The notes under the pieces: generated by a model | Seen by the model: only the letters and a program-made list of their open reading frames with translations | Databases searched by the model: none | What the model was told of the DNA's origin: nothing | Shown: in pieces, positions 8,612 to 15,573 of the stretch | How positions within the stretch are numbered: position 1 is the stretch's first letter | Layout: every line of letters starts with the position of its first letter | Translations under genes and position numbers: made by a program | Virus record (IMG/VR): IMGVR_UViG_3300033143_000494 | Location: 1-23,198 of that record | Direction: 5' to 3' (one strand) | Length of the DNA stretch: 23,198 bases | Source: a virus

Positions 8612-9008
8612 CAAACCTTATATTTTCATCGACGGCGATAAACTCATAAACATCAGTTTTTGTATGTTCTGTCAGACCCACTAGCAACGGAACATTTGTA
8701 AAATCCTCTTTAAGTAATCCTAACTTGTCTCCATCTAGCTCATACAATCCTGAGAATCCTACATCGAATTCTAATATCCACCCAGACTCAGTAACATCTG
8801 TCCGTATATTATACGGCTGAGTACGCAAGGAGATTACTTGTATAACCGTCTCCCAGTTTGTCTGCTGGCGTCGACAACGAAGCCACTCTTCCTTAGTGTA
8901 AATTATTCTTCCGTTAACTGTAGCTGGCAACAATGCTTCTTTGAAATTGCGTACCACACCAGTGTTTGTTATATCAAAGTCTGTATGTATTTTGATGTGT
9001 TGTGGCAT
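8595..9008 (-). CDS. Hypothetical protein, possibly tail or neck associated
   Basis: 137 residues with a beta-rich pattern (GWILEFDVGFSGLYELDGD, then VYEFIAVDENIRFDAYEL). It starts MPQHIKIHTDFDITNTGVVR. No catalytic motif or membrane segment is visible. No clear ribosome site precedes the ATG; instead a GTTAAATA box ends about six bases upstream, as if the message began almost at the start codon. It is the first gene downstream of the terminator at 9042-9069 and so opens a new transcription unit of structural-type genes. Position fits a virion protein, unproven. Confidence 0.72.
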   Translation of the reverse strand: MPQHIKIHTDFDITNTGVVRNFKEALLPATVNGRIIYTKEEWLRCRRQQTNWETVIQVISLRTQPYNIRTDVTESGWILEFDVGFSGLYELDGDKLGLLKEDFTNVPLLVGLTEHTKTDVYEFIAVDENIRFDAYEL

Positions 9009-9041
9009 AGCTGTATTTAACTAGCAGAAACTCAAGCCATA

Positions 9042-9069
9042 AAAAAGCCCCTAACTAAAGAGGCTTTTT
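9042..9069 (-). terminator. Rho-independent terminator after the 89-residue gene
   Basis: The arms AAAAAGCC (9042-9049) and GGCTTTTT (9062-9069) form a perfect 8-bp stem with a 12-base loop. On the minus strand the hairpin is followed by a run of six T. It lies 22 bases after the stop of the 89-residue gene. The A/T symmetry would let it act on the other strand too, though no gene converges on it. Confidence 0.85.
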
Positions 9070-9090
9070 AAACTATATTCTAAGTACTAC

Positions 9091-9360
9091 TTAGAAGCCA
9101 GCAATATCACCAATTGTACCAGTACCGCTAAGAGCTGTTACATCTGCGCCTGAAATTACAACGTTAACTGCGGTTGTAGTATCAGCAACGAATGTACCAA
9201 TTACTTCGATAGTGCAAGTTAAGCTAACTTCCTGCATAATGCCATCGAAATCAGCTTGTGAAATTGCGCCACCGCCATTTCCAACTACTTTGAAGAACAA
9301 GTCTCTGTGAACCATTTCTTCTGTGTGATAAGTACCGTTTACTTTTGTTACGCCTGCCAT
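9091..9360 (-). CDS. Small beta-rich protein on its own transcription unit
   Basis: 89 residues (MAGVTKVNGTYHTEEMVHRD, then alternating beta segments SLTCTIEVIGTFVADTTT and a Gly/Thr-rich end). It has the clearest expression signals in the window: a late-promoter box at 9408-9415, the ribosome site TTAGGAGA seven bases before the ATG, and a strong terminator directly after the stop. That arrangement suggests a separately and strongly expressed virion component. Function is not recognised; a capsid decoration or small tail protein would fit its size and composition, but this is inference. Confidence 0.8.
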   Translation of the reverse strand: MAGVTKVNGTYHTEEMVHRDLFFKVVGNGGGAISQADFDGIMQEVSLTCTIEVIGTFVADTTTAVNVVISGADVTALSGTGTIGDIAGF

Positions 9361-9407
9361 TTTATATTCTCCTAATTAAGTGGGTGTCTTTAAGACCCCG
9401 TTACAAT

Positions 9408-9415
9408 TATTTATC
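9408..9415 (-). promoter_or_regulatory. T4-type late promoter box (GATAAATA)
   Basis: Seven of eight bases match TATAAATA. It lies 48 bases upstream of the ATG of the 89-residue gene in a 69-base gap, leaving a leader of about 40 nt that contains the AGGAGA site. Confidence 0.6.
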
Positions 9416-9429
9416 CTTTTAACAGATTT

Positions 9430-10950
9430 TTACCTATGTTGTGCTCGATTTGCAGCGGTAAATTTGCTCCTAGATACTAATTTTACTAGGCCGTCTGGGT
9501 GTTTTACAACATATCCCTCGCCACCTTTCTCGCCGCCTATAGACTGTTGTACTTCTCCTGGATGAGAATCCATTTCATCTACTAGCCAATCCTTTAACTT
9601 CATAATGCCTTTAATAAGTGTCCATAATGCATGTACGCCTTTCTTATTTGCTTTTAGGTAGTTTGAAATATTAGCACGTTTATTGTCTGACAGGTTTTCT
9701 GTGTTTAACCACGCTTCAAAATCATCGCCTAGACTTTCAAGTCCTGTGTCTACACTGTTATTAATGTATTTGTAGAACAATGTATGAATGTTAGCAATAC
9801 CTTTAAGGCCTGCTGGATCGAACAATGTTTTGATTTCTGCTGCATGTTTGTTAGCAAATGCTTCTAACTTATCAATTGGCTTTGTGTTAATCTTTGATGG
9901 TGCGCCCATATACGTAGGAGGAATAGCAAATACTTCATTGCCTTGCATGTGCTTAATTGCGTCCTCTACTGTATTGAACTGTTCGCCAATGTATTTGTGT
10001 AATACAATACCTGTATTACTCTGCCCGATACGTTGTCCTAGCTTCGAACCTTTGTTTACTTCATACCGTACTGTATTAGGCTGGAACACATATCCATTGC
10101 CTTCTACAGTAGGAGTGCTGTAATACATTAGATCGCCGCTCAACATGCCGCGGAATTCTGCAGGTGTTGCTTTTTGGTACTGGTCAAATATGTTCACCAT
10201 ACTTGAAACAAATTGTTTGCGACTGTCGTCCATTGCTGGTTTGCGACTTGAAAACATCTGTCCTAGTTGTTTAGCTGACTTAGCCCGACCATCATACCCT
10301 TTGGCTGAATAACCTGACTTGTCAGTAAGGAAGAATTGACCACTGTCGTCCCTGCCAAATACTATAGCGGGGCTGCCATCCCATTTAATGGTCGTTTCTG
10401 CCTGTGCTTTGCCCTCGGCAAATGCACGTAAAATTTTTATTGATTTGTATAATCCACCCGGACCTTCTTCTAAGACTAAGTCCTCTAAGTGATTCATATC
10501 CCTTAGCTTACCTTCATTCAAAGCGTATACAGTATATGGAGTCTCTACTATCGGCACCATATCTTGGTTAACAATTCTATCGCGTAACCGTGCAAGGAAG
10601 TATTCGTCTGAGTCGTTGGATTCGTGTACTACAGTTTCGTTCGGCAATGGCATCTGAACACCATCCTCCGCTAATATTTCTGCGGCTTCACCTACTAGTT
10701 CTTCAATCTTCTCTGGTTGGTCTTTATGCGTCGCATAAACATATTCTAAAATGCTTTCTACACTTAAATTTAATGGATCAGCTGAGTAGCCCGGTAATAG
10801 TGTTCTAACAATCTCTCTTGGATCTTTGGAAATAGTTTCGTTTGTTATGTTGTCAACAAGACCTGCATCGTGAGACCACGCCAAACCTTGTGCGCTTGCA
10901 ATGCTCGCCATTACAATGTGGCGGTGCGTATCTTGAAACTTTGATTTCAT
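9430..10950 (-). CDS. Putative nucleotidyltransferase (DNA/RNA-ligase-fold) phage protein
   Basis: 506 residues. It resembles a family of large hypothetical proteins of T4-like marine phages (from memory, DUF6267). Read by eye it carries ligase-superfamily motifs in the correct order: motif I TTIKWDGSPA with the candidate nucleotidyl lysine Lys189 and Asp191-Gly192; motif III FRGMLSGDLMY (266-276); a IIIa-like YVFQPNTVRYEV (287-298); motif IV GEGYVVK (477-483, Glu478 and Lys483); and motif V VKLVSRSKF (489-497, Lys490 and Lys496). Between IIIa and IV lies an unusual ~180-residue helical insertion; residues 1-185 form a separate N-terminal region. It may join or cap nucleic acid ends, or be a ligase-like protein that lost activity. 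The ATG overlaps the upstream stop (ATGA). Confidence 0.75.
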   Translation of the reverse strand: MKSKFQDTHRHIVMASIASAQGLAWSHDAGLVDNITNETISKDPREIVRTLLPGYSADPLNLSVESILEYVYATHKDQPEKIEELVGEAAEILAEDGVQMPLPNETVVHESNDSDEYFLARLRDRIVNQDMVPIVETPYTVYALNEGKLRDMNHLEDLVLEEGPGGLYKSIKILRAFAEGKAQAETTIKWDGSPAIVFGRDDSGQFFLTDKSGYSAKGYDGRAKSAKQLGQMFSSRKPAMDDSRKQFVSSMVNIFDQYQKATPAEFRGMLSGDLMYYSTPTVEGNGYVFQPNTVRYEVNKGSKLGQRIGQSNTGIVLHKYIGEQFNTVEDAIKHMQGNEVFAIPPTYMGAPSKINTKPIDKLEAFANKHAAEIKTLFDPAGLKGIANIHTLFYKYINNSVDTGLESLGDDFEAWLNTENLSDNKRANISNYLKANKKGVHALWTLIKGIMKLKDWLVDEMDSHPGEVQQSIGGEKGGEGYVVKHPDGLVKLVSRSKFTAANRAQHR

Positions 10951-12074
10951 TTCATTGCCTTAGACGACACTCTATAATAATCATCTTTCTCATGAGTGAA
11001 TGTTAATAGTTTAGGTTCAATATCATCATCAGCAATCAATGTTTTAATGGCGGCTGCGCCTTCCTTAGGCACACGATGTAGAAACTGCCAAACACTAGCA
11101 GTAGCAACTCGATACCTGGACCATATACCATCTTTCTTAGCAAATACAATCCCGCTATCTTTAGTGATTCTATTTCCTGGCGCATAGACCTCAGCTTGGA
11201 ATTGTTTTTCGCGTTCTAGATTCCAAGGCATCTCCTCATCAGCGAGTAACTCGTCCTCAATATCAAAAAAGAGATCATTGTCTTTATCTATTCCGTTTAT
11301 CTCTAAATTGTGCTCGATAAATTCAGCAGCCATTCCTTTATCTCTTTTTTCAATGCCGGTATCGTATGTTCGGAAATCTTTAAGAATAGCATCTTTGATT
11401 GCTACTTTTACATCTTCTGGCTCAGCTGGCGGAACTGGCTGTTCTTCTGCTGGAGCACCTGTTGGTTTAATAACAACGTCACCGCCAGCGTTATCACTTG
11501 GATCATTAATGGCCGTATTTAATGCTTCTGCTGAGTCCTTATCAAACTCACCTTTTTCGCCTACTGCATCTACTAGTTCTTCAATTTCTTCATCAGTGAG
11601 TTTGTCTCCAACTGCATTTTTTATCTTTGCAGTTATATCATCTTTAGACATTTTAAATGGCTTTTGTGTAGCATCAAATGCCGAATTAACGATATCCGAT
11701 ATCTGAGAAAGTATTTGATCATTGCCTGAGATGCGTGAAGGATCTTGTATTATACTGTTCTTAAGAGTTCCCATGCTTTTTTCGAATTGTGCTTTGTTCT
11801 TGCCGGTGATATCGACCTTGGTGCTTTTTTCTATAACCGCAATGATCAATTTCTCTAGAGCTTTTTCTTTTTCTCTGCCGGCTAGTGTTTTGTCTTGTAA
11901 CAATGCACCAACTTTTAATGCTAGTAGTTTCTGTACAGCATCAGCAATCCGCGGTACGTTTTTCTTTCTGGCTTTAGCTTTATTAATTTGTTGTCGGCCG
12001 ACAGCTTGCGACTGGAGGAAATCACCAATCTTATTTACTAGATTTGCTTCGACTATAAACTCATTTGCTCTCAT
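10947..12074 (-). CDS. Hypothetical head-internal-type protein with capsid-targeting-like start
   Basis: 375 residues. The start MRANEFIVEA closely matches the capsid-targeting sequence of T4 internal proteins (from memory, MKTYQEFI-x-EA), with the prohead-protease cut expected after Glu9 (I-V-E/A). Residues 10-180 are highly charged and helical, a Pro/Glu-rich linker (PAEEQPVPPAEPEDVK) lies near 209-225, and the C-terminal ~150 residues look globular (NLEREKQFQAEVYAPGNR, then RYRVATASVWQFLHRV). No enzyme motif is recognised. It is coupled to the ligase-like gene by a 4-base overlap and to the 82-residue gene by 14 bases. If the tag works, this protein enters the head and may be injected. Confidence 0.8.
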   Translation of the reverse strand: MRANEFIVEANLVNKIGDFLQSQAVGRQQINKAKARKKNVPRIADAVQKLLALKVGALLQDKTLAGREKEKALEKLIIAVIEKSTKVDITGKNKAQFEKSMGTLKNSIIQDPSRISGNDQILSQISDIVNSAFDATQKPFKMSKDDITAKIKNAVGDKLTDEEIEELVDAVGEKGEFDKDSAEALNTAINDPSDNAGGDVVIKPTGAPAEEQPVPPAEPEDVKVAIKDAILKDFRTYDTGIEKRDKGMAAEFIEHNLEINGIDKDNDLFFDIEDELLADEEMPWNLEREKQFQAEVYAPGNRITKDSGIVFAKKDGIWSRYRVATASVWQFLHRVPKEGAAAIKTLIADDDIEPKLLTFTHEKDDYYRVSSKAMK

Positions 12075-12309
12075 TAACCCGTCCTAAACTTCTTTTGAAC
12101 TTTAACGAGTCTTTTTGTTTGATTGAATTTAATAACTTACGAGTAAGGTCTTCAACCTCCTCATTAGTGTAAGTTTCTTCCATTAAGTTTATTAAATTGA
12201 TTGCACTTGCAATGATATTTTCAGCGCGAGTCTCAATTACGTATCGTGAATCACGTGCATGATGCATTAGTTCAAGTTCTTCTAAGATACTGCGAGTGTG
12301 CTTTTTCAT
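12061..12309 (-). CDS. Small helical hypothetical protein
   Basis: 82 residues, almost entirely helical (MKKHTRSILEELELMHHARD, then NIIASAINLINLMEETY), with a basic C-terminus (KFKRSLGRVNESK). It is the first gene after a late-promoter box at 12335-12342 and overlaps the next gene by 14 bases. I recognise it only as the sort of short conserved protein common in T4-like marine phages; no function can be assigned. Confidence 0.75.
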   Translation of the reverse strand: MKKHTRSILEELELMHHARDSRYVIETRAENIIASAINLINLMEETYTNEEVEDLTRKLLNSIKQKDSLKFKRSLGRVNESK

Positions 12310-12334
12310 TGTCTAAATCTCGTTATTGTATGTG

Positions 12335-12342
12335 TATTTATT
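12335..12342 (-). promoter_or_regulatory. T4-type late promoter box (AATAAATA)
   Basis: Seven of eight bases match TATAAATA. It lies 26 bases upstream of the 82-residue gene in a 45-base gap after the helicase gene, separating the replication genes from the morphogenesis-type genes. Confidence 0.5.
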
Positions 12343-12354
12343 CGTTTGAGACTA

Positions 12355-13737
12355 TTATTTTTTAATTTTATTGAGCATAGCATTCAACTTATTCGAACCC
12401 ACTTCAGCTGATACTTTACCTTCTTCTTGTGGTACGCCGCTTGTAATAGTTGATTTTGCTTTAATATCACTTAAAATATTAGATGGAGAACCACTATGGC
12501 CCATGCCGGGCTGGCCGTTGTCAACAATACGCAAAGTATCTACGTCAAAATCTAAATCAATCTTTTGTCCTACGCCTGCTGAACTACGTGTTTTCATAAG
12601 CTGTAACTGGTACTTGCCACGTTCACGCATAGCGCGTGATGTAAAGATACCAAATACATTATCAGCAGTATTAATCTTAGATATACCACCAGAGATCATG
12701 CTGTGATCGAACTCTACTTCTTCTACTGCTGACCTGTTAAGCTGCGAAGCCGTAACCATTACAACGTCAAGTTCTTTACCTAGGTTACGTATTTCTTCCG
12801 ATACGTACTTGTCTTTAACAAATAGGTCACTCGGGCTAACTTTAGCAGACACAGGCATTAATAGATCTAAGTAATCGATGCACATGAAGTCAATTCTTTT
12901 GCCTGACTTAACCTGTAACTCTTTAACAAATGCGCGGATGTCGTTGATGTTGCTTTGTGCTGGGAAGTATTTAATCTGCAAGTTGCCTGCGGACTTTGCC
13001 TTCATCTTAACTTTCATTTCAACATCATCAATGTTCTTAAAGATAGCTTTGCTTGCTGTACCTGTCATCATACTGTCAAGTCGCATAGCACACAAGTCTT
13101 CACTAAGTTCAAGTGTAACAAAAATTCCGCTAAGTCCTGCTTCAACCCAATTAACTGCTAAGTTCTGCATGAACAGTGATTTACCACTACCTGACCCACC
13201 TGCGAATATTTGCAGTTCGCCCTTATTGAATCCGCCGTACAGCTTTTGATCCATTGTTGCCCAGCCAGTACTTGTTTGGCCGTTATTATCTTTAATTGAT
13301 TTAAGGCGGCCTTTTGGATCTTCAAAATAGTTTATGCCCATGTCTTTTGTTAAACTAATTTGCACTGCATCTTTAACTAGTTTTTCAATTGGCTCAAAGT
13401 CGCCCAGCTCGAGTAAGTCTGCTGCTTTAAGAACTGCGCGTTCAAGCTCTTGTCGTTTTGTAAATCCTTCGAACTCCTCAAAGAACCAATCGTAATGGCC
13501 TTCGTTGATTTCCTCTGGTAATGGATCTAATTGAACTTCTGTCATTGCGCGAAGTTGCTTTAGCTCTGGCAATGTGCCGAACTTATCTGAATGCTTTTCT
13601 ATAAATTCTGCTGCTGGTCTGAGATCTGGATGGAAGTTTTCAACATTAAAAATGTTTTGTATACGTACGAACGTTGTCGCATCGGCTATCATCATCTCCA
13701 GGAATAATTTTTGTATATCGTATGTGTAATCAGTCAT
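12355..13737 (-). CDS. gp41: Replicative DNA helicase, DnaB/T4 gp41 type
   Basis: Hexameric 5'-3' helicase that unwinds the phage replication fork and associates with primase. 460 residues. After an N-terminal helical domain (1-150) comes a RecA-type core: Walker A GGSGSGKS (180-187), the catalytic glutamate in VTLELSED (Glu210), Walker B FMCIDYLDLL (284-293, Asp288), the sensor-like MVTASQLNRS (327-336, Gln332), and a late conserved Arg/Lys block YQLQLMKTRSSAGVG (376-390). Length fits T4 gp41 (about 475). The start overlaps the end of the primase gene by eight bases, so helicase and primase are made together. The last ~60 residues are a low-complexity tail. Confidence 0.95.
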   Translation of the reverse strand: MTDYTYDIQKLFLEMMIADATTFVRIQNIFNVENFHPDLRPAAEFIEKHSDKFGTLPELKQLRAMTEVQLDPLPEEINEGHYDWFFEEFEGFTKRQELERAVLKAADLLELGDFEPIEKLVKDAVQISLTKDMGINYFEDPKGRLKSIKDNNGQTSTGWATMDQKLYGGFNKGELQIFAGGSGSGKSLFMQNLAVNWVEAGLSGIFVTLELSEDLCAMRLDSMMTGTASKAIFKNIDDVEMKVKMKAKSAGNLQIKYFPAQSNINDIRAFVKELQVKSGKRIDFMCIDYLDLLMPVSAKVSPSDLFVKDKYVSEEIRNLGKELDVVMVTASQLNRSAVEEVEFDHSMISGGISKINTADNVFGIFTSRAMRERGKYQLQLMKTRSSAGVGQKIDLDFDVDTLRIVDNGQPGMGHSGSPSNILSDIKAKSTITSGVPQEEGKVSAEVGSNKLNAMLNKIKK

Positions 13738-14761
13738 GTATTTTCTTCGTCTTTATCTTCTTTATCTTTATCTTTTTTCTTTTAATAAGGTTGTTGAGCA
13801 TAACCTTAGCTTTGACTTTACTCGATGTCTTTGTGCTAATGATACTTAGTATTGCACCAAGTTTGCCGAACTTTTTAACTGCCTCATTAATGTCATGAAC
13901 ATCGGCCGGCCAATTCGGTATGCTTATGCTAAACCCTGCTTCGAGTGCTTGGTTAGCTAATACAAGTCCTGCCTTGTCTTGGTCAGGTACTACAATAATT
14001 TCTTTACCTTGACGTCGAAGTATTGCTTGCTGTTGTTCACTTAATTCGTTGTGTAATACTGCTACACCGCGAATACTTATTGCATCAAACGGCCCTTCAG
14101 ATACAATAATATAATCCCAATCGGATTTTTGCATCTCAAGTCCAAACACGTACCCGGGCTGTTGGTGTTCATTCAAGTATTTCGGCGCCCTGTCATCCAG
14201 GTATCGAGACGTCCATCCTACAACATCTTCACCGTACATGTAAGGAATTAAAATACGCTGCTTATTACGTCCTTGTGCTTGTGGGGTGATCTTAAAAGGA
14301 TAATCATGATAATCCAACCCACGCGCATCTTTAAGATAATCAATTGCCCATTTATCACATGTCATAATACTGCGGGCTGAAGTTGGCAGCTCTTGCTTCT
14401 TAAAAAATATGTTACGTTGAATAACCTCGTTGCGTGAGTTTGTACGATCCTTAGCAATGTCGTAAATCTTCTTATTCTTTAAGCTATCTAAATTAATCTT
14501 TTGGATAGTGGCTTCGTCAACTCCCATCCACTGCAATAACTTTTTAGATTTTAAACTTAGTTGCTGCCCACTTACAAACCGTGTTTTAAATCCACAGTTG
14601 AAACAATGGTACGACCAATCACCACCATCAAGAATCAATCCGCCTCGCTTACGTTTGTCGGGTGTTTCTCCATTGTGTATACAACAGGGTGCATTGAAAG
14701 AGAACCAACCACTCGGGCTCTTCTTGGAGCGCGGCGGCAAGTACTGTAGGATGTCAATCAT
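13730..14761 (-). CDS. gp61: DNA primase, T4 gp61 type
   Basis: Makes RNA primers for lagging-strand synthesis with the gp41 helicase. 343 residues, the usual size. The N-terminal zinc-binding domain has Cys26/Cys27, His29, Cys53 and Cys56 (APCCIHNGE, then YHCFNCGFK). The TOPRIM catalytic domain shows the glutamate motif SEGPFDA (221-227) and the DxD motif VPDQDKAGL (259-267, Asp260 and Asp262). The C-terminus is odd: the last ~18 residues are almost only Lys and Ile (KRKKIKIKKIKTKK), encoded by a near-tandem purine repeat. It is coupled to the SGNH gene upstream (ATGA) and to the helicase downstream. Confidence 0.95.
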   Translation of the reverse strand: MIDILQYLPPRSKKSPSGWFSFNAPCCIHNGETPDKRKRGGLILDGGDWSYHCFNCGFKTRFVSGQQLSLKSKKLLQWMGVDEATIQKINLDSLKNKKIYDIAKDRTNSRNEVIQRNIFFKKQELPTSARSIMTCDKWAIDYLKDARGLDYHDYPFKITPQAQGRNKQRILIPYMYGEDVVGWTSRYLDDRAPKYLNEHQQPGYVFGLEMQKSDWDYIIVSEGPFDAISIRGVAVLHNELSEQQQAILRRQGKEIIVVPDQDKAGLVLANQALEAGFSISIPNWPADVHDINEAVKKFGKLGAILSIISTKTSSKVKAKVMLNNLIKRKKIKIKKIKTKKIHD

Positions 14762-15510
14762 TCATTGAGTATAACAGAATCGATCTTGTTGATCAAGAAT
14801 TCTGATAGAACCGCGTGGCCCTTTTCGTTAGGATGTTTTCTCGGAAGGAACAATGAATCTTTGCGTAGCTTATCTCGAATCACTAGCATTTCAAGTGCTG
14901 AAGATGATTCTATTAGAGTAGGAACTTTAAGTTTATGTTGCTTTGTAAGAACATTAAACTGTAGCATTTGAATATTATTTCTAGCTGCCATTCCGTCAAA
15001 TGCTCTAACTATTGTATTGTAGTTAGTATTATGCCAATCTTCGCAATCCGACAATCCATAATGTAACTTATGCAAGTCGCGCCAGTGATCCATACGTGCT
15101 TCTTCGCCTTTGATATCAAAGTCTTCGTTTATCCATACTGAATGTACATAACGGTGGGCGGGGTGTTGATCACTACGTTTAGATTCTTCGTACTTAGTGT
15201 TATACCAACTCAAACGATGCTCTGAAGTTAATCCAACTATCACTAAAGATTCGGCAATGTGTTCCGGAGTGCTGTTATCAAGCCACCAATTAAAATTCCA
15301 TAGCATTGATTGTAAACTGGCACCATTCCACGATAGGTTCTCGTACTCCCACTCGTAGTGGTCGGCTATTAAGCCCGGATACGAATGGTCCGATCTATAC
15401 CGATCATTCTCATGACGGTAAGGCTCTAGACCTTGTTCTTCTAATACCGGATCGATTAACTCATCACCGTATGTCCAACTGCAACCAAATGAAACTAAAT
15501 TCTTTATCAT
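14758..15510 (-). CDS. SGNH-hydrolase-like protein (second of three)
   Basis: 250 residues. Block I is FGCSWTYGDEL (8-18, Ser11), the conserved asparagine is in LSWNGASLQSML (Asn62), and the C-terminal block is RKHPNEKGHAVLSEFL (His226). The Gly-Cys-Ser form in place of Gly-Asp-Ser is common among phage members of the family. Activity is plausible but the substrate is unknown. It lies directly before primase, with a stop/start overlap, behind its own late-promoter box and a TTAGGA ribosome site six bases before the ATG. Despite the operon position no link to replication is visible. Confidence 0.75.
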   Translation of the reverse strand: MIKNLVSFGCSWTYGDELIDPVLEEQGLEPYRHENDRYRSDHSYPGLIADHYEWEYENLSWNGASLQSMLWNFNWWLDNSTPEHIAESLVIVGLTSEHRLSWYNTKYEESKRSDQHPAHRYVHSVWINEDFDIKGEEARMDHWRDLHKLHYGLSDCEDWHNTNYNTIVRAFDGMAARNNIQMLQFNVLTKQHKLKVPTLIESSSALEMLVIRDKLRKDSLFLPRKHPNEKGHAVLSEFLINKIDSVILNE

Positions 15511-15530
15511 ATATATTCCTAAGTTGCTAC

Positions 15531-15538
15531 TATTTATT
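15531..15538 (-). promoter_or_regulatory. T4-type late promoter box (AATAAATA)
   Basis: Seven of eight bases match TATAAATA. It lies 21 bases upstream of the SGNH-like gene at 15510, predicting a ~15-nt leader that holds the TTAGGA ribosome site. The 63-base gap containing it follows the stop of the virion-protein gene. Confidence 0.5.
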
Positions 15539-15573
15539 GGGTGGTATAAATGAGTGGAATTTTAGTGTGCCAA

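Noticed and set aside
9430-10950. Calling the 506-residue protein the phage DNA ligase (gp30)
   Set aside because: The motifs fit the superfamily, but the domain order, the large insertion and the lack of an OB-type C-terminus are unlike gp30.
11278-11706. Long plus-strand ORF (142 codons)
   Set aside because: It lies wholly opposite the 375-residue minus-strand gene, is Ser/Ile/Thr-rich in the way antisense shadows are, and has no ribosome site. The same applies to plus ORFs at 12371-12706, 12878-13249, 15950-16333, 21435-21761 and 21810-22136.
15544-15551. TATAAATG on the plus strand as a late promoter
   Set aside because: No plus-strand gene follows; the next sequence is the end of the minus-strand virion gene.
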